DNA from: Massilia psychrophila
GTDB taxonomy: Bacteria; Pseudomonadota; Gammaproteobacteria; Burkholderiales; Burkholderiaceae_D
NCBI RefSeq assembly: GCF_002760665.1
Contig: NZ_PDOB01000007.1
Coordinates: forward strand, 87,405 to 151,404
Reading direction: 5' to 3'
DNA length: 64,000 nucleotides
Shown here: piece after piece, positions 20,480-29,607 of the stretch
How positions within the stretch are numbered: the stretch's first letter is position 1
Layout: each line of letters opens with the position of its first letter
Translations under genes and position numbers: made by a program
Notes under the pieces: model-generated
Database searches by the model: none
What the model saw: the letters and a program-made list of their open reading frames with translations, nothing else
What the model was told of the DNA's origin: nothing

Positions 20480-22558
20480 GTGAGCGAAAACTGCGTTAGT
20501 CACACGTGGACTGAAGAAGAACGCCTCGCCGCGCTGAAAAAATACGCGATCCTCGACACCTCGCCCGAGCAGGCGTTCGACGATATCGTCCGGCTTGCCG
20601 CGCAATTGCTCGACGCGCCGATCGCCGTGGTTAATCTGATCGATGCCGATCGCCAGTGGTTCAAGGCCGAAATCGGGCTCGGCGTGCGCGAAATGCCGCT
20701 TGGCGACTCGTTCTGCAAATTTGCGCTGCTCGAAACCGATCGCCTGGTAGTGACGGATACGCATGACGATCCTCGTTTCGCCGGCAATCCGCTGGCCTTT
20801 GGCCCGCCCGGCTTGCGCTTCTACGCCGGCGAAGTGCTCAAGACAGCCGACGGCCTGCCGCTGGGCACGCTGTGCATTATCGATACCAAGCCGCGCCCGC
20901 AAGGGCTGACGGCGCTGCAGGCGTTCGCCCTGCAAACCCTGGCGCGCCAGGTATGGAACCAGCTCGAACTGCGCAAGATCGTGCACGACCAGGAAGCGCT
21001 GCTGGCGCAACAGCGGCGCATGCAGGCAGAGCTCAAACTGGCGCACGACCGCTTCGAAAACATCGTCAGCCAGGCCGCGACCGGCGTGGTGCAGATCGAC
21101 GCCGAGGGCCGGCTTACCCTCGTCAATCGAAAATTTTGCGACATGCTCGGCTATGACAAGGCCGATCTGCTCGGACTCGATCTGCTCGCGATTACCGCGT
21201 CAGCTTCGGTCGAGACGACAATCGACGCGCTACGACAGGCTATCGCCGAGAACGAGGGAGCGATTGTGCAGAAGCAGTACCGCAAGAAGGATGGTTCCCT
21301 GCTGTGGGCCACCAGCAGCCTCAGCGTGATGCGTGGCCCAGATGGCGAGTATCAGGGAAGCGTTGCGATGGTCGTCGACATCACGCAAAGCCGCCTGGCC
21401 GAACAGAGCCTGCGACAGTTGGCCGCCGACCTGGCCGAGGCAGACCAGCGCAAGTCGGAGTTTTTGGCGACGCTGGCGCATGAGTTGCGCAATCCGCTGG
21501 CGCCGATCAGCAGCGGGCTGAGCCTGCTTAGGCTCGGCGGCGACAATGCCGCATCGGTGGCGAAGGTCCGCGCAATGATGGAGCGCCAGGTCGCACAGAT
21601 GGTGCGCTTGATCGACGACCTGCTGGACGTGGCTCGTATCAGCGTCGGCAAGATACACCTCAAAAAATCACTCGTCGAACTGAACACCATTATCGCCAGC
21701 GCCGTCGAAACGAGCCAGCCCTTCATCGAACAAGGTGGCCACAAGCTGAAGCTGGCGCTGGCGAATGGGGAGATCATCCTCGACGCCGATGCCACCCGGA
21801 TCGCGCAGGTCATTTCAAATTTGTTGAACAATGCGGCCAAATACACACCGCCGGGCGGGCACATCGATCTCGCGGTGCGCCGCGCTGGCGCCAATGTGCT
21901 GATCTCGGTCGATGACGATGGCCTTGGCGTCCCTGCCGAATCGCTGTCGAGCATCTTCGACATGTTCAGCCAGGTGCGCCACAACCTGGGTCGCGCCCAG
22001 GGTGGCCTGGGCGTGGGTTTGTCGCTCGTCAGGCGGCTTGTCGAGATGCATGGCGGCACGGTCAGCGCCGCCAGCAACGGTAGCGGCCAGGGCAGCAGTT
22101 TCACCGTTTGCTTGCCGCTGGCGCACTGCCCCGCCGTCACACCGCCGCTGCTGCCGGTCGACGCTGCCGATGCCGCGCCCGGCCGGCAATTACGCCTGCT
22201 GGTGGCCGATGACAACGTCGATGCGGCCGAGATGCTCGCAGCGATGCTTGCGCTGCAAGGGCATGTGACGTGCACCGCCCATACCGGCCGCGACGCGCTC
22301 GCCATCGCGCGCGAATTCGGGCCGGACGCAGCCTTCCTCGACATCGGCATGCCCGACATGAACGGCTACGAGACCGCGGCGGCGCTGCGCACCATCACCG
22401 GGCTGGAAACCATCATGCTGGTGGCGCTGACCGGCTGGGGCGACGAGCGCGACCGGGCGCGGGCGAAAGCGGCCGGCTTCGATCACCATTTGACCAAGCC
22501 GGCCGACCTTGACGCCATCGAACAGCTGCTGCACTCGCTTGCGCCGGCGGCGAGCTGA
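20480..22558 (+). CDS. hybrid sensor histidine kinase (GAF-PAS-HisKA-HATPase-REC)
   Basis: A 692-residue cytosolic hybrid kinase. Domain order: GAF (about 20-165), PAS (about 185-305, with a PAC-like KDGSLLWATSSLSVM), HisKA with phospho-His in ATLAHELRNPL near residue 335, HATPase with NLLNNAAKYTPPGG, DDGLGVP and GGLGVGLSLVRRLVEMHGG, and a C-terminal receiver with the phospho-Asp in AAFLDIGMPDMNGYE near residue 620 and the Lys in LTKPADL. No membrane segment is seen. The start is the GTG at 20480, and no regulator partner gene is adjacent. Confidence 0.9.
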   Translation: MSENCVSHTWTEEERLAALKKYAILDTSPEQAFDDIVRLAAQLLDAPIAVVNLIDADRQWFKAEIGLGVREMPLGDSFCKFALLETDRLVVTDTHDDPRFAGNPLAFGPPGLRFYAGEVLKTADGLPLGTLCIIDTKPRPQGLTALQAFALQTLARQVWNQLELRKIVHDQEALLAQQRRMQAELKLAHDRFENIVSQAATGVVQIDAEGRLTLVNRKFCDMLGYDKADLLGLDLLAITASASVETTIDALRQAIAENEGAIVQKQYRKKDGSLLWATSSLSVMRGPDGEYQGSVAMVVDITQSRLAEQSLRQLAADLAEADQRKSEFLATLAHELRNPLAPISSGLSLLRLGGDNAASVAKVRAMMERQVAQMVRLIDDLLDVARISVGKIHLKKSLVELNTIIASAVETSQPFIEQGGHKLKLALANGEIILDADATRIAQVISNLLNNAAKYTPPGGHIDLAVRRAGANVLISVDDDGLGVPAESLSSIFDMFSQVRHNLGRAQGGLGVGLSLVRRLVEMHGGTVSAASNGSGQGSSFTVCLPLAHCPAVTPPLLPVDAADAAPGRQLRLLVADDNVDAAEMLAAMLALQGHVTCTAHTGRDALAIAREFGPDAAFLDIGMPDMNGYETAAALRTITGLETIMLVALTGWGDERDRARAKAAGFDHHLTKPADLDAIEQLLHSLAPAAS

Positions 22559-22881
22559 CGCCTGTCAGCCGAAGGGTCCAAGCTGCTTGTGCGCGGTGCC
22601 GCGCTATGCAGTTCGGCCTGGGTTTGCGCTTCCTGGGGCGGCGCCTTGCCCTTAAACTGTTCCCGGTGGTCGAGGATCGGCCCGATTTTGCTGCGTAAAA
22701 AGTCCGATAGTGGCATGGCGGTGCCGCCAAAACCTGTTTAGAGCGCAGCACCATGGCGCGTGTTCCGACAGGCTCGGGCACCGGGAAATCAGGCTTGACG
22801 CTACTGGCGGCGGGGAAAAACGGTATGATCGCCAAACTCTACCTCGACCCACACCTGTTTCGCTTTTTCCCCCCTGCCTCC
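22559..22881. other. intergenic gap upstream of nudC
   Basis: About 320 bp with no gene I can support. A minus-strand frame starting at 22716 (MPLSDFLRSKIGPIL) vaguely resembles the N-terminus of some sensor proteins, but it degenerates into low-complexity sequence and runs antisense into the kinase gene. Confidence 0.35.
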
Positions 22882-23700
22882 ATGCTACAAACGCCTGCTT
22901 CCTTCGCGCCGTTGATGGCGCCGCAAAACCATGCCGAGCCGCTCACGTTTCTGTTTCACCAAGGAAAACTGCTGGTGCGCGAAGACGACCTGTCGCTGCC
23001 GGATGCGGCTGCCGTCGCCCGCCTGCGCCTGGCGCCGCACCAGCTTCATCCGGTCGGCTTGCTGGGTGCTCGCTACTGCCAGGCCGGCTGGGTCGCGAGC
23101 GACGATGTACCGGCTGCCGGCTTCGGCTGGCGCGGGTTACGCTCGATGTTCGGGGCGATGGACGAGGACCTGCTGGCGCTGGCGGGACGGGCCTTCCAGA
23201 TCGCCGAATGGGCGCGCACCCACCGCTACTGCGGCGCCTGCGGCAGTACCATGGTCCTTGCCACCGGCGAGCGCTGCTTCAAGTGCGTGCGCTGCAGCCA
23301 CCTGGCCTATCCGCGCATCTCGCCGGCCATGATGGTGTTGATCCGCAAGGGCGACTCGGTACTGCTGGCGCTGCATACCGCCTCGCCCACCAAGCGCTTC
23401 ACGGCGCTGGCCGGCTTTCTCGAAGCGGGCGAATCGGTGGAAGAGGCGGTGCACCGCGAAGTGTTCGAGGAAGTCGGCCTGCGGGTCCACAATTTGCAGT
23501 ATTTTTCCAGCCAGTCGTGGCCTTTCCCGCATTCGCTGATGCTGGCCTTCACCGCCGACTACCAGAGCGGCGACATCCGGGTCGACCAGACCGAAATTGC
23601 CGAGGCCCGCTGGTTCGGTCCCGGCGACGACTGGCCGGAACGGATCGCCCATGTGTCGGTTTCGAGCCTGCTTATCGACGCCCATCGGCCGCCGGCGTAG
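22882..23700 (+). CDS. nudC: NAD+ diphosphatase / RNA NADylation decapping Nudix hydrolase
   Basis: Hydrolyses NAD(H) to NMN(H) and AMP and can remove NAD caps from RNA. It has a zinc ribbon (HRYCGACGS and CFKCVRCSHLAYPR), the Nudix box GFLEAGESVEEAVHREVFEE followed by VGL, and the NudC-specific SQSWPFPHSLM. I chose the ATG at 22882 (272 residues), which gives a typical family length. In-frame ATGs at 22753 and 22828 would add unrelated residues, though 22828 cannot be excluded. Its 3' end overlaps the convergent membrane protein gene by 29 bases. Confidence 0.9.
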   Translation: MLQTPASFAPLMAPQNHAEPLTFLFHQGKLLVREDDLSLPDAAAVARLRLAPHQLHPVGLLGARYCQAGWVASDDVPAAGFGWRGLRSMFGAMDEDLLALAGRAFQIAEWARTHRYCGACGSTMVLATGERCFKCVRCSHLAYPRISPAMMVLIRKGDSVLLALHTASPTKRFTALAGFLEAGESVEEAVHREVFEEVGLRVHNLQYFSSQSWPFPHSLMLAFTADYQSGDIRVDQTEIAEARWFGPGDDWPERIAHVSVSSLLIDAHRPPA

Positions 23701-24562
23701 TAGTGGAAGCGCTGACCTTGAGCGTCATCGGCGGCGATTTTTCGTCCGGCTTGTTGCCGGTGCCGCGCAGCTGCATCGTGCGCTGCAGCATGTCGAACCA
23801 GAACGGCGCGCCGAACAGCGCGGTCGAGGCAGTGATGAGCCAGCCGGCCACCTGCAGCAAAAAGGCCTGGTCGAACACCGGGGGGAATTTGGACCAGCCG
23901 ATCGGCAACGTGAACAACAGCGCGAGGGTGCGCTGGTCGATGCTCGACGGCGCCGCGGAAATCTGCGCAGCCACCGCCGGGTAGTGCCACAGCGAACGGA
24001 ACAAATGAATGCTGTCGATGTTGAACACGATCGCGAACAGCAGCGACAGCAGCAGGCTGACCAGCAGCGAACGGCGCTTGTATGAGCCCGACACGCGCTC
24101 CATCGCACTGTTGAACCAGCCGGCCACCCCATCCTGGAACGCTGCCAGATTGCCGCCGGTGCGCTGGTAGATGCCCGCCAGCGCCGCGCGCACCTGCGGA
24201 TCGCCGATGGCGTCGATGTCGCGCCCGAGCTGGGCGTAATTGCCCGGCACGCTCTGGATGGCGTCGACCAGCGCGATGGCGAAGTGCATCGGCTCGACGT
24301 AGGACGGTTTCGACTTCAGCGAACCCTGGTTGGCGGCCTGGCCGTCATCGTGCGGATTGACCAGCGCATGCGAATACAGGTCGCGCGCCAACCCGGTGAA
24401 CTCCGGATCGTTGAGCATGCTTTTGATACCGTCGAGCAGCGTGTGGGCGCGCAGCCGCAGCGCCGACGCCAGCGCCTCCTGCACCGAACTGACAGTCAGC
24501 GCCAGCGTGGCGTAGCAAAAGGTGAGGCCGACCGCAACTTCCAGGACAGTGCTGCCTAACAT
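23672..24562 (-). CDS. hypothetical membrane protein, 296 residues
   Basis: Hydrophobic segments are seen near the N-terminus (VAVGLTFCYATLALTVSSV), near residue 165-190 (LLVSLLLSLLFAIVFNI) and near 235-260, so three or four membrane passes with a soluble middle of about 120 residues. There are no catalytic motifs I recognise. The length and the start at 24562 fit an intact gene. It overlaps nudC tail-to-tail. Function unknown. Confidence 0.6.
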   Translation of the reverse strand: MLGSTVLEVAVGLTFCYATLALTVSSVQEALASALRLRAHTLLDGIKSMLNDPEFTGLARDLYSHALVNPHDDGQAANQGSLKSKPSYVEPMHFAIALVDAIQSVPGNYAQLGRDIDAIGDPQVRAALAGIYQRTGGNLAAFQDGVAGWFNSAMERVSGSYKRRSLLVSLLLSLLFAIVFNIDSIHLFRSLWHYPAVAAQISAAPSSIDQRTLALLFTLPIGWSKFPPVFDQAFLLQVAGWLITASTALFGAPFWFDMLQRTMQLRGTGNKPDEKSPPMTLKVSASTTTPAADGRR

Positions 24563-24752
24563 GACGTTCTCCCATTGGCATTGACACCATCAACGCTAGC
24601 GCAGGCCTGCTGTGGACGAGTTCGGTTTGCGCAAACTGCAGCGCTGGCGCCGGCCGGCCAGGCGCGCACAACTTGCCGCGGGTTCTCGCAGGTTCTCGCA
24701 GTTTCTTGTAGTTTCTATATACTGTCCGCATTCGTATATATGAGGTAGCCCC

Positions 24753-25316
24753 ATGTCCCAAGATGCGTTCTCCGAAAAAGACTGGCGCCGCCTGATTGCC
24801 AGCTTTGGCGAAGATCCGGACCGTCCCGGCCTTGTCGAAACCCCGGCGCGCGTGGCCAAGGCGTGGAAGCACTGGACATCCGGCTACCAGCAGGACCCGG
24901 TCAGCCTGCTCAAGGCGTTCGAAGACGGCGCTGAACAGTACAATGAACTGATCGTGGTGCGCGGCATTCCGGTCTACAGCCATTGCGAACACCACCTGGC
25001 GCCGTTCTTCGGCAAGGCCACCATCGGCTATCTGCCGAACGGCAAGATCGTCGGCCTTTCCAAGCTGACCCGGCTGGTCGACTGCTTCTCCAAGCGCCTG
25101 CAAGTGCAGGAACGCATGACGATCCAGATCGCCAATGCGTTGATGGAAGTGCTCGAGCCGAAAGCGGTCGGCGTGGTCATCAAGTGCCGCCACCTGTGCA
25201 TGGAAAGCCGCGGCATCCGCACCCCCGGCGAAGAAACTATCACCTCGGCGATGTTGGGCGAATTGCAGCCGAACCTGGGCCTGCGCACCGAATTTCTGGC
25301 GCTCGCGCGCGACTGA
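24753..25316 (+). CDS. folE: GTP cyclohydrolase I
   Basis: Catalyses the first step of tetrahydrofolate synthesis, GTP to 7,8-dihydroneopterin triphosphate. It is 187 residues, normal for bacterial FolE. Zinc and active-site residues are in PVYSHCEHHLAPFFGKA and VIKCRHLCMESRGIRT; LSKLTRLVDCFSKRLQVQE is also characteristic. The ATG at 24753 is preceded by GAGGTAG. It stands alone here, without other folate genes. Confidence 0.96.
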   Translation: MSQDAFSEKDWRRLIASFGEDPDRPGLVETPARVAKAWKHWTSGYQQDPVSLLKAFEDGAEQYNELIVVRGIPVYSHCEHHLAPFFGKATIGYLPNGKIVGLSKLTRLVDCFSKRLQVQERMTIQIANALMEVLEPKAVGVVIKCRHLCMESRGIRTPGEETITSAMLGELQPNLGLRTEFLALARD

Positions 25317-25398
25317 CGCCCCGCGCAAATTTGACACTGCGCGAATAATTCGGGAACCTGTTCCACATCGCCGCCTCCAACTTGATTTGGGGGCGAAG

Positions 25399-25761
25399 AT
25401 GTCACGGCCTGAATTCCCCAGCGATATCTCGCGGGAAGACTTCGAGCGGGTGCGCCCGATGCTCGAGGCGGCGCGGCGCAAGACGCGCCCGCGCAAGCAC
25501 GACCTGTACGATGTGTTCTGCGCGGTGCTGTATTTTCTCGACAGCGGCGTGCCCTGGCGCAGCCTGCCGCCGGCGTTTCCGCCGTGGCGTACGGTGCACG
25601 AGTATTTTACCCAGTGGACGCTGGCGCGCGGCGACGAGTCCGGGCTGCTCGAGCGCGTGCTCGAACACGCCGGCAAAGCGGCGATGATCGAGCCGCTGCA
25701 CAAGCGCATGGGCCAGGGCGCCGTGACCACTGCCGATGCGCAGCGCACGGCGGCGGGTTGA
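25399..25761 (+). CDS. DUF4096-type transposase N-terminal domain protein
   Basis: A 120-residue protein with the DUF4096 layout that opens many IS5-like transposases: FERVRPMLEAARRKTRPRKHD, DVFCAVLYFLDSGVPWRSLP and WRTVHEYFTQW. There is no DDE catalytic half downstream, and I see no terminal inverted repeats. It is either a leftover of an insertion sequence or a retained DNA-binding domain. An ATG at 25399 after GGGGGCGAAG is preferred over a TTG four codons earlier. Confidence 0.65.
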   Translation: MSRPEFPSDISREDFERVRPMLEAARRKTRPRKHDLYDVFCAVLYFLDSGVPWRSLPPAFPPWRTVHEYFTQWTLARGDESGLLERVLEHAGKAAMIEPLHKRMGQGAVTTADAQRTAAG

Positions 25762-25824
25762 CCGAAGCCTTGAGGCGGTCAACCTCAGGCGCGCCTGAAC
25801 CGGGTCATTGACGCCGCCGTGAGT

Positions 25825-26274
25825 CTATTCAGTGACAGCAGCGGCGGCACCCGGGTCGGCCGGCCCCGCCGCACTCGCAATTTTTTCGAACACCATCTTG
25901 TTCTCGCCATCGAGCCGGAAGGTGCCGAGCTGTTCACCCAGCTCGTCTGTCGTCGGTTCGGTCAGCCGGGTGCAGTTCTGGGTTTCGACGCGGATGACCT
26001 GCTTGCCGACGCGGACCGAATACACATTGTCGCCGCCCGAATACAGCGCGATCGCGAAATCGGCGGCCGGCAGCGTCGTCATCGGGAACTGGCGCTGGCA
26101 GTCCGGCATGTGGGCGGCGACCAGTTTGACGACGACGTCGTCGTTCCAGAAATACGCCTGCTCGGCGCGCACCGTCAGCGAATGGCTGGCGCCGTCGATG
26201 TAATAACTGGCCGATTGCCTGATGCAGCCTGCCAGCAGCAGCGGGGTCAGTAAAATCAAGATGCTGCGCTTCAT
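25825..26274 (-). CDS. putative lipoprotein
   Basis: A 149-residue protein with a lipoprotein signal: basic start MKRS, hydrophobic LILLTPLLL and lipobox LLAGC (Cys at residue 17). The mature part is beta-rich and contains three further Cys residues or so, suggesting a small periplasmic-facing domain. I do not recognise the family. It is probably membrane-tethered; the residues after the Cys (IR) do not show a clear inner-membrane retention Asp. Confidence 0.65.
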   Translation of the reverse strand: MKRSILILLTPLLLAGCIRQSASYYIDGASHSLTVRAEQAYFWNDDVVVKLVAAHMPDCQRQFPMTTLPAADFAIALYSGGDNVYSVRVGKQVIRVETQNCTRLTEPTTDELGEQLGTFRLDGENKMVFEKIASAAGPADPGAAAAVTE

Positions 26275-26389
26275 GGCGTGCCCGTCGTTGGGTGGTGGTC
26301 AAATTTCCTCGACGAAGTATAAAGTAATACGCTGACGGTACGGAGTCTGCTGTGATGCGCAAGTGTCGTCGCCGCTGGAAGTAGCGTCC

Positions 26390-27691
26390 TTACTTCCGGC
26401 GCCAGTACTTGTCCATCATCGGCTTCACGCTGATGCCGTGCACCAGGATCGATAGCGCCACCACGATCACCGTTATCTGCGTCAGTTCACCCGTCAGCGT
26501 GCTCGGCAAGCCGTTATTGACCGCGTACATCAGGTAGTACACCGAGCCGATGCCGCGCACGCCGAACCAGCCGATGATCAGCCGCAGCTTGAGCGACGTG
26601 CTGGTTCCTGCCAGTCCCAGCATCACGCTGACGGGGCGCGCCACGAAGAACAGGAACAGGGCGGTGCCACAGGTGCGCCAGTTCCAGTCCTGCAAGGTCA
26701 GCATACCGCCCAGCAGCAGCACCAGGGTCAGTTCCGACAATCGCTCCAGGTGCTCCTTGAACACCAGCGATTCGGCGCTGACGGTCAGCGGCACCGGCTG
26801 GTCCGGCACCTCGTCGTTGGCCGGATCGGCCTTTGGATCGTCCGGCACCAGCAAGCCCTGGCGGTTCTTGTGGGCTCCCGTCAGCAGCAATTCGGTCTGG
26901 CGCAGTGCGACGCCGGCGAAGAACACGGCCAGGAAGCCCCACGCATAAGCCAGCAACGAGACGCCATAGACGACGGCGATCAGGCCGAGCCCGACCAGGT
27001 CGTCGAGCACGTCGTGCCTCGGTTCCTTGTTGCGCAGCGCCCAGCCCAGCTTGCCGAGCAGGGCGCCCGCGCCCAGGCCGATCGCCACCGCGCCGAGGGT
27101 CGCCCAGATGACGTCGACCAAGGCCCAGCGCCAGGCGAATTCGGCCAGTTCGGCTGCGCCGAGCAGGCCGAGGCCGAGCATGACGAACGGAAACGCCGAG
27201 CCATCGTTCATGCCGGCTTCGGACGTCAGGGTAAAACGCAGCGAATCGGCGTCGCCGGCGTGGCGCACCTGGACGTCGGTGGCCAGCACCGGATCGGTCG
27301 GCGCCAGGATCGCGCCGAGCAAGATGCCGGCGCCGATCGGCAGGCCCAGCACGTAATAGGCGAACGCCGCCACCAGCGCCACCGTGATCGACATCGATAC
27401 CCAGGCCAGCCGGAACGACGGCCCCCAGCGCGCGGACGTAATCGGTACCGGCATCTTGACGCCGGCCGAAAACAGCGAAATGAGGACGGCGATCTCGGTC
27501 AGGATTTCCAGCATGTGCGACTGGTCGACGGCGCGAAAATGGAAGATGCCCAGCACCATCGGACCTAATATGATGCCGAACGCAAGGTAGACGATGGCCG
27601 AGGTCACCGGCAGGCGCGAAATGGTCGTTGCCGCCAAGCCGCGCGCCAACATCAGGCAGCCGATCATGAGAAACCAGTAGGTCGGGGTCAT
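26390..27691 (-). CDS. cation:proton antiporter, CPA1/NhaP type
   Basis: A 433-residue protein with 11-13 hydrophobic segments. Family motifs: GAILAPTDPVLATDVQ (ion-binding Asp), TSEAGMNDGSAFPFV and the late conserved Arg in IGWFGVRGIGSVYYLMYA. It should exchange Na+ or K+ for protons at the inner membrane. There is a long hydrophilic loop rich in Asp and Pro near residues 275-300. The gene is single and flanked by unrelated genes. Confidence 0.85.
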   Translation of the reverse strand: MTPTYWFLMIGCLMLARGLAATTISRLPVTSAIVYLAFGIILGPMVLGIFHFRAVDQSHMLEILTEIAVLISLFSAGVKMPVPITSARWGPSFRLAWVSMSITVALVAAFAYYVLGLPIGAGILLGAILAPTDPVLATDVQVRHAGDADSLRFTLTSEAGMNDGSAFPFVMLGLGLLGAAELAEFAWRWALVDVIWATLGAVAIGLGAGALLGKLGWALRNKEPRHDVLDDLVGLGLIAVVYGVSLLAYAWGFLAVFFAGVALRQTELLLTGAHKNRQGLLVPDDPKADPANDEVPDQPVPLTVSAESLVFKEHLERLSELTLVLLLGGMLTLQDWNWRTCGTALFLFFVARPVSVMLGLAGTSTSLKLRLIIGWFGVRGIGSVYYLMYAVNNGLPSTLTGELTQITVIVVALSILVHGISVKPMMDKYWRRK

Positions 27692-27851
27692 CCGCGGCCT
27701 TTGCGAGGATGTTGCGAAATAATGATTCTACGATTTAGCCCTGGTAGCAACCGCGCGATTGCCGAGCGGAATTTATTTACGCGGGGCGGCCACCGTCTTG
27801 GCGCTACAATAAGACTTTCAGCTTCGGCGCGGCTACCGGCGCCCACCTTTA

Positions 27852-29525
27852 ATGGCCCACATCCATCCGGCAGGCTGGCGCGAAATGTCCGTCACCGGCG
27901 CCGCCGCGCGTGAAATCGAGACGCTCGCCTACCTCGATGTCGCCCTCGAAGACGCCCCTTACAGCATCTATCATGGCGTCCACTGGACCAACGTCGAGCA
28001 TGGCTTTTCGGCCTATGGCGAAATCGATTTTATTGTCGTCGCGCCGAGCGGGCGGGTGCTGGTGATCGAACAGAAGTCGGGCTTTTTGACCGAGACCCCC
28101 GACGGCCTGGTCAAGCGCTACCAGGGCAGGGCGAGCAACGTGCGCACCCAGATCCTGCACACCATCGACGGCCTGGTCAAGCGCTTCGCCAATGAGCCGG
28201 GGCCATCGGCGCTGTCGATCGACTACCTGCTGTACTGCCCCGACTACCACGTGCGCGATCCGCAGCTGGCCGGCATCGACCCGCGCCACATCATCGACGC
28301 CACCGCCAAGGACCAGTTGGCCGAGGTTATCCGCGAGGTGCTGCCGCTGCGGCAAGCCGACGCTGCCGGTGACCCCGACGATCACGCTAAGCAGTTCGAC
28401 AAAGTCACGCGCTTTCTCGGCGACACACTCAGTCTGCGGCCCGATCCCAGCGCCATGATCGGCAGCGCCGCCCAGATGGTCACGCGGCTGTCCGGCGGCC
28501 TGGCGACCTGGGCGCGTCGCCTTGATTTTTCGCCGTTCCGGCTGCGCGTAATCGGCACCGCCGGCAGCGGCAAGACCCAGCTGGCGCTGGCCGAATACTA
28601 CGCCGCCGTCGACGCCGGCCTGCGCCCGCTGTACGTCTGCTTCAACCGGCCGCTGGCCGACCATATCGAGCGCCTGGTGCCGCCCGGCGGGCGCGTTGCC
28701 ACCTTCCATATGCTCGGCGACGCGTTTTTGCGCGCCGGCGGCGTCTCGCCCGACTACAGCTCGGCCGACGTCTGGGGCCGGATGGAAACCGCACTCGCCA
28801 CCGAAGAGCTGCCCGAGGCATGGAAATTCGACGTCCTCATCGTCGACGAAGGCCAGGATTTTTCCGGCGCCTGGCGCGACATTTTGCTGCGCATGCTCAA
28901 GGAGGGCGGGCGCGCCACCTGGCTCGAAGATCCGATGCAGAACCTGTACGGACGCGAGATGGTGGTCCTCGACGGCTGGGTGACGTTGCACTCGCAGACC
29001 AATTACCGCAGCCCGCGCCAGATCGTCGACATGCTCGCCGCGATCGGCGGCGGCGTGCGCGAGGCGGTCGAAGCGGGTAGCCCGTTCGACGGCGCCGACA
29101 TCGACGTGCTGGCGTATGCCGAGGGCGACAACGCCGCCATGATCGCCCAGACCAAGCATGCCATCACGCTGTGCCTGGCCGCCGGTTTCGCCCGCCACGA
29201 CATCGCCATCGCCTCGTTCCACGGGCGCGCAAAGTCGGCCCTGCTCGACCTCGACACGCTGGGCGACGCCCACACCCTCAAATCGTTCACCGGCGCCTAC
29301 GACTTGTTCGGCAACCCGATTTTTCGCGAAGGCGCTCTGCTGGCCGAATCGGTGTACCGCTTCAAGGGGCAGTCGGCGCCGGCCGTCATTTTTACGGAGG
29401 TCGATTTCGACAGCATCGATGAACTGGTGTTTCGCAAGCTGTTCGTCGGCATGACGCGGGCGCGCTTGAAGCTGGTGCTGGTGCTCAGTGAGCGCGCCGC
29501 CGCTAAATTGCTCGAACGTCTCTGA
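27852..29525 (+). CDS. NERD nuclease domain - superfamily 1 helicase
   Basis: A 557-residue protein. The N-terminal NERD (nuclease-related) domain has GEIDFIVVAPSGRVLVIEQK, with the D and E-x-K residues of a restriction-like fold. The helicase part has motif I VIGTAGSGKTQLALAEYY near residue 235, motif II VLIVDEGQDFSGAW, and motif VI FVGMTRARLKLVLVL. It lacks a recognisable 2B domain. Such proteins occur both as solitary repair-like factors and in defence systems; nothing here settles which. An internal ATG at 27885 is an alternative start. Confidence 0.8.
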   Translation: MAHIHPAGWREMSVTGAAAREIETLAYLDVALEDAPYSIYHGVHWTNVEHGFSAYGEIDFIVVAPSGRVLVIEQKSGFLTETPDGLVKRYQGRASNVRTQILHTIDGLVKRFANEPGPSALSIDYLLYCPDYHVRDPQLAGIDPRHIIDATAKDQLAEVIREVLPLRQADAAGDPDDHAKQFDKVTRFLGDTLSLRPDPSAMIGSAAQMVTRLSGGLATWARRLDFSPFRLRVIGTAGSGKTQLALAEYYAAVDAGLRPLYVCFNRPLADHIERLVPPGGRVATFHMLGDAFLRAGGVSPDYSSADVWGRMETALATEELPEAWKFDVLIVDEGQDFSGAWRDILLRMLKEGGRATWLEDPMQNLYGREMVVLDGWVTLHSQTNYRSPRQIVDMLAAIGGGVREAVEAGSPFDGADIDVLAYAEGDNAAMIAQTKHAITLCLAAGFARHDIAIASFHGRAKSALLDLDTLGDAHTLKSFTGAYDLFGNPIFREGALLAESVYRFKGQSAPAVIFTEVDFDSIDELVFRKLFVGMTRARLKLVLVLSERAAAKLLERL

Positions 29526-29607
29526 GTTGCTCGAACGCATGTGAAGTCTGGAACTTCGGCTCGTCATCGCTTTCTAACCTGATTGAAGAAATTCGGGAGC
29601 AGGGAAC

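Noticed and set aside
22483..22716. Minus-strand 77-residue frame beginning MPLSDFLRSK as a sensor-protein N-terminus
   Set aside because: Only the first dozen residues look protein-like; the rest is low complexity and antisense to the hybrid kinase gene.
27849..29567. 572-residue antisense open frame opposite the NERD-helicase
   Set aside because: A shadow of a gene with intact helicase motifs; no recognisable domain in the antisense product.
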